This document shows, piece after piece, positions 1 to 10,901 of a DNA stretch of 64,000 bases. This DNA is from Sequoia sempervirens. Its lineage: Eukaryota > Streptophyta > Pinopsida > Cupressales > Cupressaceae. The translations under genes and the position numbers were made by a program. Below the pieces are notes generated by a model. It saw only the letters and a list, made by a program, of their open reading frames with translations, searched no databases and was not told the origin of the DNA. The stretch spans positions 210,487,394 to 210,551,393 of the forward strand of contig VDFB02358134.1 of the NCBI GenBank assembly GCA_007258455.2, in the 5' to 3' direction. Numbering within the stretch: the first letter of the stretch is position 1; each line of letters begins with the position of its first letter.

Positions 1-613
1 CTTTATGAAATGAATTGTATGTGGTCGACCTTGGAGAAATTTTGTAAGGTTGAAGAGGGTATAAATACAAGTTGATTTGCAAAGGATTAACTCATACAAA
101 GTAATGAAGTAAGCCACAAGTGAAGAGAAGATTTGTGTGAAAGTGAGTTGAGGCAACAGTACTTTATTGTGTTAGATTCCTAAAAGCAGTGAGTTGAAGG
201 TTTCTACAATCTTCTAATCCAGGCTATAGGTTTGTGTAAATTGTTGTGGTGGATCTTTTTGTTATCTTTTGTATCTATAGGTAGTGAGCCTCCCTATTGG
301 ACAATGAGTCCTTTCTGTGGGTAGTGAGCCTTTATATTCCGGCAATGAACCCTTGGTAGTGATCCTCTTGTATTCAGTTTTTCTATCACTTTATATTGTG
401 AGTTAATCCTCATCGTGGTTTTTCCCTTATTAGGTTTTCCATGTAAAATCTAGTGTTCATTGTGTTGATTTTTCTTTCTATTATTTGCATTTCATGTTCA
501 TACTTAATAATAAAATAGTGTCGTTGTAAAGTTGATAAGTGTTTGAGGTTTTTTATTTGAATTTGTTGACAACTGATTCGCCCCCCCTCTCAGTTGTCCT
601 ATTCCTTTTAACA
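1..613 (+). repeat. Ty1/copia-type LTR, 5' end cut by window
   Basis: This is the 3' part of a long terminal repeat. It shows the R/U5 layout seen three times in this window: repeated 'gtagtgagcc' motifs (about 281-360), 'gagttaatcctcatcgtgg', 'ttttccatgta', then 'aactgattcgcccccc' and a terminal 'ttttaaca' at 613. The same ending, reversed, closes the LTRs of the copia element at 19.1-23.9 kb. The bases after 613 do not match a primer-binding site, so this is a 3' LTR or a solo LTR. The short open frame on the minus strand that crosses its end has no support as a gene. Confidence 0.7.
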
Positions 614-1768
614 GGTGGGTAAAGGATAAGTTGAGGTTGAATAATATTAACTTCCCTTAGTGAAGGAGAGTCTAATTCCACTTTGTCATATTCATCTAAG
701 GAAGCCTTATTACTACTATTTGAAAGACATGTGTGAATGTTCTCATTTTCTTCCACCATGATATATTCCCTAGGAGGAGAGTTTTAGGAGAACTACATGC
801 TAGATGTTCATGAAATTCACAAGTTGGTTCTTCTAAAATGACTTCATCACAAGCGAGGGACTAACCAATGGTTAGATTTTCTTGTTTATCAATAGTGGGG
901 ATATTAGGAGAATGTTCTATTTGATTGTTATGATTGTTCATGACTTTATCCTTTTCCTCTAAGGTCTCATTCTCTTATGCCATACTATCTACCCTAGTAT
1001 GGGAGATTTAAAGATTTTTATCATATTCCATGTTTATATTTTGTAAAGTAGCTTCATCAAAAATAGGGGAGGTATCAAGAGAAGACAACTATGATTTTCA
1101 TGCTTACCAAATAGATCTTTCCAAATTGTAGGAGCATTAGGGAAGGGATGAACAAGATTCTCATGACTCTCAATAAGTGCATATTCTAACACCAAAGTAC
1201 CTTCTTTTAATTGAGGAGGGATTTCAAGAGAAGGACAAATTTGATTGTTATGTTTATCTATGATTTCAACCTCTTTCACTAAAAATTCTCACAAGCAAGG
1301 GATGAATGGAGACTAGGTAGGGTGATGTTTAGAAATGTGTCTATGATCTCATCTTCTTGTGTCAATATCTTCCCAAGAGGGATAAGAGAGACAATCAAGA
1401 CTTTTACGATTCTCAATGATTGTATCTTCTTTCACCAAGATACCTTCATCACTAGTATGAGAGATATTGGGAGAAGAACAATTATGGTTTTCATGATTGT
1501 CTGTGCTTGTATCTTCTTATATCATATAATCCTCACCAATGGGAGAGATAATAGGGTTTGAGATAGGAAATGTAATATTAAGGATTGTGTCAATGATTTG
1601 ATCTGCTTGCTCTAAGATGTTCTCATAACTATGAAAGATAGTAGAAGTATGACTAACTTGTTTCTTAATGACCTCATTATTGTACTCTAAATCGAACTCA
1701 TAAGAGGAGATGTACTTATGAAATCCATTTTTAACCATATAAATACCACATTGCTTAAAAGAAAACAT
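614..1768 (-). pseudogene. Decayed minus-strand ORF with ~26-residue repeats
   Basis: Read on the minus strand, this stretch keeps several open segments (1768-1517, 1279-1034 and 759-614) that share a degenerate repeated peptide. Typical units read like 'HNCSSPNISHTSDEG' and 'HNNQICPSLEIPPQLKEG', each followed by an acidic 'LVxE' segment. The units recur about every 75-90 bp, so they stay mostly in frame. Stops and frameshifts break the reading, so it is not functional now. I do not recognise the family. Its place next to LTR-like hairpin DNA (1769-2830) suggests an internal ORF of a non-autonomous LTR retroelement on the minus strand. A chance-open tandem repeat is the main alternative. Confidence 0.4.
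900..1640. repeat. Degenerate tandem repeat, period about 78 bp
   Basis: Phrases such as 'gattgtatcttctttcac' (near 1418), 'gatttcaacctctttcac' (near 1262) and 'gatctcatcttcttgtgtc' (near 1343) recur at intervals of 75-87 bp, giving roughly nine units. Each unit also has a 'gggagatattnggagaa'-like core. Divergence between units is high. Confidence 0.5.
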
Positions 1769-2830
1769 GCTAGCATAAAAAAAAGTAAGCTATCTAAAGT
1801 ATACATTGTTTTAAGTAAAGTGCAATGCAATGACCTAAAGTGAAATGTGAATGCAATTTTCAGATTCAAAACAAGGTAATTTGTTGATGACTATGAAGTA
1901 ATATGAAAATGAAAGCTTGCAAATGTAAATTTGAAATTAAGAAATTTCATTCCAGAACCAAATTAAGCTAGATCTTTTGATATACATCTAACAAAAACTC
2001 AGCCAACTAAAACAAATAACTAATGACAATAAGAAAAAGTGTGGAAATAAGGTTTCCAATGCTGTAAAAGGTAGTTTCAATTCTGATCTAGGACTAATTT
2101 TCCCAGAGGGGTGTATGAGTCATAGTTAGGGTATTTTGAAGGGGTTCAAATCTTGAAAAATGCACAACACATAAATCCCAATAAGTAGGCAAAACAATCT
2201 GTATTGGGACTAAATCGCATAGAGGGGCGTATAAGTCCTAGATTAGGGTTTTTGCACCATTTTTAGAAAATTCTGTGAATGTTATGTTTTTTGGTTTGTA
2301 TGATGTCTATGCTAAGTGCAATTAAAATTTTCAAATGAAATTCAATGATGCAAGATGAAAAAATGTAACCTATATGCACTTTCACTAATGCAAGATTTAG
2401 AAACCCTAGAATGTCAATTAACTAATGCAAGCTAGTTCTAAGATTATTATGTACTCCAAATCAGAAAATAAGATGTTCTAAATGCATGTTCACCAAAATG
2501 AAAGGTGGAAAATTGTTGTTGCTTATGGTTTAGGACATAGAACAACAATCTTCTACAATCTCATTCAAGGAAACCCTAGAGATTTCAATCCATTGATGAA
2601 GTAGGGGAAATAGATCTTCCAATAGGGATGTCCTAGGGTATGATTGATGACTAGAGGGGTTTCTCCACCAAGGTAGGGCTTGGAAAGACAAGAGATGAAT
2701 GAATCATGAAAAGTACCAGGCAAAACCTAACTAAATGACCTAAGAAATGAAATTGAAATGTAGAATAAAAGACTAAGAAAGCACATAAGTGCACCTAGAA
2801 GAGTGATGAGTGTAATTCCTATCCATAAAA
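1769..2830 (-). repeat. Hairpin-bearing LTR-like repeat, copy A
   Basis: No gene is visible. The block shares wording with the repeats at 5.15-6.74 kb, 14.2-14.8 kb and 59.6-61.3 kb. All contain imperfect palindromes of the form 'gggact..ata...tat..gtccc'; here they lie near 2091-2130 and 2203-2251. The A-rich plus strand and its position beside the minus-strand repeat ORF suggest LTR or untranslated DNA of a minus-strand retroelement. Exact ends were not found. Confidence 0.4.
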
Positions 2831-2981
2831 ACATCCATAATAGAAATAATTTACATAATAAAATAATCACAAACAAGTTTTCTTTCTGATTCCCAAGGGA
2901 AAATTTTTGAGTGTTTCCACACTCTAGAGTACTCTATTTTCCTATATCTATATGTTTAATAAGAAACATTAACTAATATTT

Positions 2982-3123
2982 TTTTATTCAAGGGGTAAAC
3001 GCTTTTGACCAGAGCTATGAACCAGATACAACCATTCAACAATACCACCCCAACGGGGTTTGAACCTTGGTGGCAAGAACAACAATGCCACCTATAAACC
3101 ATCACACCATGCCAATACCAGCG
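2982..3123 (-). mobile_element. tRNA-derived SINE with 16-bp target-site duplication
   Basis: A 142-bp body lies between two identical 16-bp direct repeats, 'acattaactaatattt', at 2966-2981 and 3124-3139. On the minus strand it has an RNA polymerase III B-box, GGTTCAAACCC (complement of 3056-3066). A weaker A-box-like TGGCATGGTGTG sits about 40-50 bp upstream (complement of about 3099-3114). The minus-strand 3' end is 'ccccttgaataaaaa', a short A-rich tail next to the duplication. A long duplication, internal pol III promoter and A-rich tail together are what target-primed SINE insertion leaves. It carries no coding capacity and would depend on a LINE. Confidence 0.8.
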
Positions 3124-3139
3124 ACATTAACTAATATTT

Positions 3140-5150
3140 GAACAAAAATGTTGTTCAACATTTTTTTTCCATTTCTCCAACAACTATAAATATAGTACAA
3201 CATTCAATCCTATAGTCTAATTAATCAATTTTTAACATTACATTGTAATGTTTCCTCCAGATAGGCCGCAACACAACAATTTCCCCAAACTATTGGAGTT
3301 TGAAATACTATTAAATACAACTAAGCATACAATTAGATTTGCTTAAACCTAATACAGTGAAGACTTTTTTGAATTGAAGTCTCAAACAAAACCATTGTGA
3401 TTTCCACCTAGTGAATGACAACTTTACAATATCTAACAAATTTCCACTCCTTCCTTTAGGATTCAATCTTCAAAACTTTTATTCATTAAGGAGACCTTCA
3501 ATTGCATTGTATATAACAAGTACTTAGTTAAATGTAAAAATTCTATTCTAACCCAGACTATCCCACACCTATTTGATTGCCTTGATAAATTAATTTATTT
3601 CTACAACTCAATAAATTCAACAAAGGGATAAAATAAAAGTATTTGAAATAGGAGAGAGAGAAAGTTAATTTTGTTTTATACTCATTAACTTTCAGGCTAC
3701 CAAGCTAAGGTAGTTGCGCCACTCCAGGTTTATCTTGAAACTTGATAGAATTTAGAGAAACCTTTTAATAGATGGAAATAGCAACGATTAGGTTCAAAAG
3801 AACTAAACTTAACTATGCATTCGATGCTTAAAAATAAGGTTCACTAAAGCGCCGATTAGAATAAAAAACACTACATTTAACTATGCATTCAATACTTAAA
3901 CTTAGGAACTATCCAACATCTCTCACTTGGGTTATACTGGACTCTATCAAAGTACCCAACGCTAGTTCTATTTTGTTTAGCTCTTTCAACTAAATTAATG
4001 AGAGTAACGTCCTGGCATATAGCCTTTTTTCTCTCAAAGTTTGACCATTATTAGGGTATTAATTAGATTATATCTTTGTTTCCCTTCCCAACCTTGCTTG
4101 GGTGTGTGTGCGTTTGAAGAACGAATAACTGATGCTAAGAGAATGAAATGAAGTAATTACCTATTTGAGACATCTAGACTTGTCCCTCCTGGCTAAAATC
4201 TAGTCCACCCCATCTTTTATTGATTCCATTTCTACAAAACCAACCTTGTTAACATACCATTATATACGTCGACATCTAGGTATCTTTTTAGAACTAATTT
4301 ATGTGCTCATAAATTATGAAAATTATTGACCTATATGTTTGCTTCAATGTCATTATTTTTATTTCTGCTTTTATTTTCCTGGTTGTGTGTTAGTCCTCTA
4401 CATGCAATTCAAACCATCAGTGGCACAAAATTAAAGTGTAACAATAAACAATTTTCCTTTTCTATGTTGTTAAATTTCCAAATCTTTTCTTCAACTCATT
4501 GCCCAGCCACTCCTGAGCCCAAAAATTAGCTCACTCAGAGCTACAACTTAAACATGAGCTCACACAGAGTAGGTCATGGAACCGAGCTCACATAGAGCTC
4601 TTAATGTAACATTTCTTTTTCCTAATCTTGATTACCAATATCAATTTGAAAATTCCTTTGTTGAACCAAAAAGGTGAAAAAAATACAACAAAACAAAAAA
4701 TAGTTCTTCTCACCTTTGTTTCTTCAAATTTTTATTCCCCCCTACTTGCTACACCCTTCAGCTTCTTTTCATGGCTCCCTTACTCCTCTTAGAAATCGTT
4801 TCTCCTTTCTCCCGTATAACCAAATCCCCTTGTTTCTTGAAAAAGATACCCCAAAAACAAAAAATAAGGACTATACCATTCCTCATAACAACATCTAAAA
4901 ACAATTATGTGAGTTACTTTTATTATGCCTTTAACTACCAAAATTATTTTATAATCAATACTTCGTATTTGTTAACATACCATGATCTAAATAAACAAAA
5001 ACTTAATATTAATTATCCCATGTTCATAAAAAAAAACATAATATTAAATATCCCTTGTTCATCATTAGTCATATTATTTTGTCCAATAATAAAAATTCCA
5101 ACAAGCAAAATTTGCTATGACCCTACATTACTCCCACTCTAAGCACTCAA
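3140..5150. other. No recognisable gene; unclassified AT-rich DNA
   Basis: I see no conserved protein motif on either strand. Small open frames (4326-4529 with a hydrophobic start; 4771-5142) look accidental: no homology is recognised and composition is unchanged at their edges. Three close copies of 'gagctcacacagagc' lie at about 4527-4600. A pyrimidine-rich stretch occupies about 4700-4830. Confidence 0.5.
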
Positions 5151-5399
5151 CTTCCTCCTAGAAACTAACCAAAAAGATAAGAAAATAAAGATTTCATTCT
5201 GATAGTATCATCCCAAGTAGAAAATGATGCATCATAGAGGTCCCATTGGACCTTGACCTGATCCAGTTGTTCCAAGATGCAAACTAGAAATCATAGGCCA
5301 GTCTAAGTGATTTAGTTATAGACTAGGGTTTAGGTGCCAAAACTAGAATCTATCAGTGTATGATCTAAATCTCTTGAAACCTAAAAAATGTATTGTATT

Positions 5400-5433
5400 G
5401 GGACTCATACGCCACAAGTGGCGTATCAGTCCC
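5400..5433. repeat. Hairpin module, 16-bp arms, 2-base loop
   Basis: The left arm 'gggactcatacgccac' and right arm 'gtggcgtatcagtccc' are reverse complements at 15 of 16 positions, separated by 'aa'. It belongs to a recurring set of hairpins in the repeat family described at 5150-6743. Confidence 0.8.
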
Positions 5434-6240
5434 ACTCTTCTTTTTCAGAGGGTTAGGACCTAGCTTTTCTCTCCTATCTCTACTCTTCCTTCCACACTTT
5501 ATTTTTGGATTTGAAACCATGATTTGTAGCCTGTAGGTGACTTTTCGTGAAGATGAAAACCTTATGAAAAATTGATGACTTTCTTCAACCTTGCAACCTA
5601 ATCTTCAAAGGATCTTCAAGCTTCAAGACACCTAGATCTACAATCACACATGTAGAGAGAGAGAAAAAAAACTTGTTAGTTGTTAGGAAATAGGGGTTTG
5701 CCTTGGTCAAACCCCATTTAGGTAATTAAACCAAATAATGAAACAATGAAATAAGGACATGACACATGAAACATGAGATGATAAGACCTTGAATGATGTC
5801 TTGAGATGTAAATCAACAATCTAACATGAAGTAGCCATGTAGAATGTAGATATAGATCTTGAAACGAGTGTAGAACAATGCTTAGTCTTGGATCTTGAAT
5901 GCTACATCACAACACTAGCTCAACAATAGGCTTGATGCTTGATGATCTTGACATGATGGTGGATCTTGAATTGCTGCAAGAAATGATGAATAACTTTTCC
6001 CTTGAATTCCTTAGAAATTTTCTTCTAAACTCTCTTGACGCTCTTGTGAATTCTTGGAATGCTTAACTCTTGAGTGCTTACAATGATATCATGAATGCTT
6101 AGTGAATTATGATTTGAGACCTTTTTTATATAGGTAATCCATCTAATATCCCATTTATAACACCCTAGAGGCCGATGTTCATGAAATTTCAACTTAAAAC
6201 CCATATTTCCTACTCAAAACCATAAAAAAAGGGCCCAAAT

Positions 6241-6274
6241 GGGACTTATATGCCACTTGTGGCATATAGGTCCC
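6241..6274. repeat. Hairpin module, 16-bp arms, 2-base loop
   Basis: The left arm 'gggacttatatgccac' and right arm 'gtggcatataggtccc' pair at 15 of 16 positions (one T:G) around 'tt'. Compared with the hairpin at 5400, a C:G pair has become T:A, so both arms changed together. Weaker modules follow at 6283-6316 and 6325-6358. Confidence 0.8.
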
Positions 6275-6761
6275 ATTTGGATGGGACTCATACGCCACTT
6301 GTGGTGTATAGGTCCCATCAAAATGGGACTCATATTCCCAAGGTGGCCCATGGGTCCCACTAGGCCTTTTTAGCTTGAGAAAATGTTGAGGATTTGAGAA
6401 ATTAAGTATATTTGATGTCTATGTTGGGATTTCGATTGAAATAAGCCTTGAGATGCATAATATAGGGTCTTAGGGTCCTATTAATGATGATATAAAGGTC
6501 ATAAATACAAGAGAGCCCAAAACTCAATGTGAAGGTGAAAATAAATTACATTAAGGAAAAATTGGGTCTATTTAGCTTAAAAGGGCCCTAAATCTAATGT
6601 TAATGTGGAAAGTTCACAATACAACACTATATCAAGGAAACATTAGGTCCATTTTAATGTTAATAATATTCCCATATTAAGTCATAATTAGGTGTTTATT
6701 TAGTTCACAAGGCCCAAACAAGTGTGAAAATGTAAGCGACAACATTTTTTGACACTACACT

Positions 6762-6985
6762 ATCTTTTGTGATAATACTAGTGCAATCAACATTTCAAAG
6801 AATCCAGTGATGCATTCAAGAAAAAAGCATATATCTATTAGGTATCACTTTTTGAGAGAGAAGGTTTTTGAGATTTAAGTAAAGCTTGAGTATGTTCCTC
6901 CAAAGGATCAGATTGTTGATATATTTACTAAGGCTCTATCTAAGGATACTTTTTGAGTATCTTTGGGAGAAGTTGGTGGTTATTT
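6762..6985 (+). pseudogene. Ty1/copia RNase H C-terminal remnant
   Basis: The plus strand reads [20 protein letters not shown], then a [16 protein letters not shown] segment and EYVPPKDQIVDIFTKALS. This is the conserved end of the copia RNase H domain (the 'DNxSAI...KHI...H' block and the 'D.FTKAL' end). Everything upstream (gag, protease, integrase, reverse transcriptase, most of RNase H) is missing, and stops occur within and just after the segment. The truncation joins directly to the hairpin repeat on its left. The purine tract and LTR to the right belong to the same element. Confidence 0.8.
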
Positions 6986-7364
6986 CCCCTCCTTTCTTGA
7001 ACTAGATACATATAGGGATGCATTAGTCTAGTGGATCTATGGTTCTTCTTTCTATTCTGATGCTAGTGGTTACCTCTCAGGGGGAGTAGGTAGTGTCATG
7101 TGTTTTCATTGTGTTGTTGATTTAGTTGGGTGTGCTCCTAAGGGGAAGTGTTCAAAGTAGGTTTTTTTGGTTTAGTGTAAAAGAGGGACAAAAATGAAAA
7201 AAAATTATACTTTTCCATTGATGTCATAGGGGGAGAGAGAATCATGTGAAAAAGAACTTATCTACTTAGGGGGAGAGAGAGAATCAAGTAAGGTACTAGG
7301 AGAGAGTGTTAAGGGCTATTGTGTGGTATTTGGTGGCTTTTCACATCTTATGTTGCCATTAATG

Positions 7365-7378
7365 AAAAAGGGGGAGAT
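7365..7378 (+). other. Polypurine tract of copia remnant
   Basis: The run 'aaaaagggggagat' lies just before the LTR start near 7379. It is the expected plus-strand priming site. Two further 'aggggga' tracts occur upstream (about 7079 and 7269), so the 3' untranslated region carries three purine runs. Confidence 0.6.
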
Positions 7379-8760
7379 TTTTGGAAGAATGAAGGTGTTG
7401 TCATTGATGTCAATAGGAAGTCTATTGATTGGTCTTTTCATTGATGTCAACTATGGGATGAAGATGTTGAGGATATTGAAAAAATTGTGGAAAAGAGGAA
7501 AAAGGTTGTGCATGTGTAGTTGAGACTATGAGGAAGTGTTGTGAGTACATGGAGCTATTCTTCTTGTTATAGAGTATGAAAGAGAGTTGGAATGAAGTAA
7601 TAAGTTGAGATGATGTCTCTAGTACTTGATTTCCAAGTGCTTTTGAGAAAATTTAATAAACAAAGTAAACTGTGTTGTGAAATTTTTCATTATGTGCTAT
7701 AATATTGTGCTCCAAATTCTTTCTGTGTTGATGTTATGCCTATGCATATTTAACAAGTTATTCAAGGTTAAGAATAATAAACTTTTGGATCAAACTATGC
7801 ATATTTTTTGTTTGACATTTCAGATCACACTCAATGATCCATCATTAGGAAGAGGAGAATCATTGAGTGTGATCCAAAATTTCTAACAACAAAATACACA
7901 ATTTTATTCAAAATTTTACTATTCTTATAAATGGACTATGGAAAACTAATTCTAACTATTATTCAAGGTTGTCAGATATTGTTGTATTCAGAATTTGGGT
8001 TTTTGGATTGTTGTATAGTGTGAGATATTTTTACCGGTGTGTGAACTAGTTGTTTAGTGATGTTTTTTGTGGTATGGGAGAATTCTTCCTGTGTTTCTTT
8101 GTTGTTGGGTCTCAGGCTGTGCATATTTGGGAAGTTGCTTATGATGCTTTTATCTTTCTTTATTCAAGGGTTTACTTGATTTGGTAAAGTATAGTGTGAG
8201 TTTTATTTTTCAGTACGCAAATAAGGATTACTAGTTGTTCTGAGTTGAAGTATGTGTTTGATGCGAACTTGGATGAAGTGTTTGATGAATCTTAAGTAGT
8301 TCGTGGATTATTTTAGATTAAGTTCAAGTGAATTATGTTATTCGAAACTTTTAGCTTTTTGGATTGGTTTAATGAAGTGTGTACTTAATTTTTTTGGTGT
8401 TTTGTATAGGTGTTGGCCAACCTCATGTTTAACAATACATGCAAGGCTTGTGAAAGCATGTTGAAGTGTGTTGGATCTATTTGAGTCCTAATTAAGGATT
8501 TGCGTAGGTCACCTTTTGTTCCTGTCCATCGTGGGAATGTTTAGGTGCCTAACCTTATTTGATTTATATGTATAATAGCTAGTGGCCGACATTGGAGAAA
8601 GTTTTTGAGGTAGAGCTTGATTTAAATATGTATAGTGTTGATGCTAGTGAGAAGAGAAAGAGTAAGAAGCAAGATAGATGTGAGAGATGTGTGTGATGTG
8701 AATTTGAGAAAAGAAATGAAAACTTCATGTTAAGGTTCTTGAAGGTAGTGAGTTGAAGGC
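7379..8760 (+). repeat. 3' LTR of copia remnant, truncated
   Basis: It starts near 'ttttggaagaatgaagg', followed by 'cattgatgtcaa', a phrase shared with the other copia LTR starts here. Around 8580-8758 it matches the first 200 bases of the window ('gtggccgacattggagaaa...gtgagttgaagg'). It ends abruptly near 8758, where the LTR at the window start goes on into R/U5. The terminal R/U5 part is therefore missing. Confidence 0.55.
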
Positions 8761-9603
8761 ATCTGATACCTTTCATGTTGATGGCACCTTCAAAATTTTC
8801 AAATTTGAAGTGCCTATGCACTTTCAAGTTGGCCACTAAGGTCAGGTATACTTCTTGTCAAATTTGTCCTGGAGCCTATCTTTGACCATTAAATTTTTCA
8901 ACTTATAAGTCATCTTGAAAATTCATATGGTAGAAATTTTCTTGGTACATATGGTAGCAATCCCATTTAGTTTCACACTTCTAGGATGAGTTTTTATAGG
9001 GTATTTAATGCTTTTTTTACTGTGACCTGGCTAAATTTGGTGTTCTGGGAAGTTACAAATTTCAAAATTCTAAGGGAAACCCATTTCTCTTTTTGGTCTA
9101 AAACATTTCCAATTCCATTTTCATCAAAAATAGAGTCCATATGATGCATTATTTTAATGTGTTTCTATTGTGGCGAACACCTCCAACTAACCCGTTTACA
9201 AAGGAGGTACCAAATTTTGGATGGTTGGGCAAGATCTAATTGAAAATCAATGTTTTAAATAATTGATTAGGCCCTCTAGAAAAAAACCATGGATCCAAGT
9301 GTTCTCATTTGTGAGCAAAAAATTTTAACCATTTTGCCAGCAAGAAAAAATGATTTTTACACTTTGGAACTTCCAAATTTTGCAAGATTTAAGGTATTTT
9401 TAATGTTTTTAAATGTTATGGGGGCATGTGAAAAGAACTTTTATATTTTTTATGATGAAATTTAATTTGAAATTATTCACAAAAAACCTTTTCCTGCTAG
9501 CCCACTAGAGCAAATGGAGGGGTTTTAAGAGGGGTGCAGGCTAGCGAGGAAGCTTTTTTTTGGCATTTTTGAGGCTGCTTGAAGCTTTCTTGGGAGTTAA
9601 ATA
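8761..9603. other. No recognisable gene; host DNA of a solo LTR
   Basis: This is AT-rich DNA without a protein motif on either strand. It continues across the solo LTR at 9604-10901 into 10902 onward, as the duplicated AAATA shows. Confidence 0.4.
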
Positions 9604-10901
9604 TGTTAGAAATATGGAGTTTTGGAACATGAGCATGAAGTGAATATAGATTATTTTGGTTGTTCCTATGTTTTCATTGATGTCAACATGGTGACAATAG
9701 TATGAGAAGCTTATTTGCTATACATAAAGCTAATCTCTACCAGAAGTGTTCTTTATTGATGAACCAGTGCATTGGTTTCTAAGTCTAGAATTCACCACAA
9801 GAAAAAATATGAATTTGATGTCTTAATCATGTTATTATGAATCATTTAGACAGCTATATCTAGGATCTTAGGAAGGTTCGTGTCAAAAGCGGAAAGTTAC
9901 CATTGATAGAGTTTAACTTTGTACACTACAATTGTTTCTCTACTCAACATATTAGTGTGGGAGACTTTGCATTTTATTGACAAGAAAATTCTAATGGTAG
10001 TCTCTATGATTTTAATGTGATGAGAAACTAAAGTAATATCAAATCTAGAAAGTGTTTTCTTTGAGAAGTGTATGTTGGTTTGGAGTTTTTGTGTTTAGGT
10101 CCTTGTCTTGGCCAACTTAACATATGACATGCGTTAAGAATATTAAATATACTTTGTGGATGTTTTCTATAGATATTTGTTGACTTGATATGATGCACTA
10201 CATGGATAAAAATGCTTTGAATATTATATGGTGCCGAGAAGAGTTCTTTTGATTGGGTTGTTTTCATCTAATTAGGCCTAGCTAATTGATGGATGAGATA
10301 TACTTGCATATATATGCAAGACTCTTTAAAGGAGAAGTGTGTGTGTGTGTGTGTGAGGAGTGAAGGTGCAAGTATGGAAAGGAGAAAGAAGAGAAGTGTG
10401 GTGAAGTGTGAAGAGGATTAAGGAATGTTTGAATATGCGAGCTTAAATGATTTATCAGTTGAGGAGCATAACATAATTGTTAAGTGATTGTTGTGAGAAG
10501 CAATACTTATTATTCATAGCTTCATTGGAACTAAACCCTACACATAGAAGGTGTATTCCCTCAGTTCATACTTTTGGCAGTGAGCCATAACTTTTTTATC
10601 ATGGCTGTTAGCCATCTTTTGTATCAAGGTTGTGAGCCTTTCAAGGATAGTGAGTCCTAGAGGTGAGCCATCTAATATATTGTATTCAGATATAATATAT
10701 TGTGAGCTAATCCTCACCGTGGTTTTTCCCATTTTGGTTTTTCCATGTATTTTTTTTTTCATGTGTTTTGATGCATTGTCTTGGTTCCATGTTCTCTCTT
10801 GTTGATTCAGTCAGAGTTGTGATAATGTTTAGATAGATTTTATGTGAATGGTTTTATGGAATGCAGATTCACCCCCCTTTTAGTATTCTAGACATTCAAC
10901 A
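9604..10901 (+). mobile_element. Solo copia-type LTR with perfect 5-bp duplication
   Basis: A 1298-bp LTR begins 'tgttagaaat' and ends 'attcaaca'. It is flanked by an exact 5-bp duplication, AAATA, at 9599-9603 and 10902-10906. It carries the same R/U5 signature as the LTR at 1-613 ('gtgagcc' repeats, 'gagctaatcctcaccgtgg', 'gattcacccccc'), plus a (GT)n run at about 10337-10355. No internal region or second LTR adjoins it, so it fits LTR-LTR recombination that removed the body of the element. Confidence 0.9.

Larger units (their letters stand above)
5150..6743 (-). repeat. Hairpin-bearing LTR-like repeat, copy B
   Basis: This non-coding block is homologous to 14.2-14.8 kb ('aggccttgagatgcataata' here and there) and to 59.6-61.3 kb ('ttggtcaaaccc..gtaat.aaacc..aatgaaacaatgaaa'). 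It contains the clearest hairpins of the family (5400-5433, 6241-6274, 6283-6316, 6325-6358). The right end, 'gtgtgaaaatgtaagcgaca' near 6743, parallels 'gtgtgaaattgtactctcaca' at 14.82 kb, so both probably stop at the same terminus: a minus-strand LTR beginning TGT. It abuts the copia remnant that starts near 6762. Confidence 0.5.

Noticed and set aside
3055..3068. B-box considered as part of a tRNA gene
   Set aside because: No cloverleaf can be formed. The long duplication and A-rich tail identify a SINE instead.
4326..4529. Possible small secreted peptide (hydrophobic start, then Cys residues)
   Set aside because: Only 67 codons, no homology recognised, no composition change, and hydrophobic runs are common by chance in T-rich DNA.
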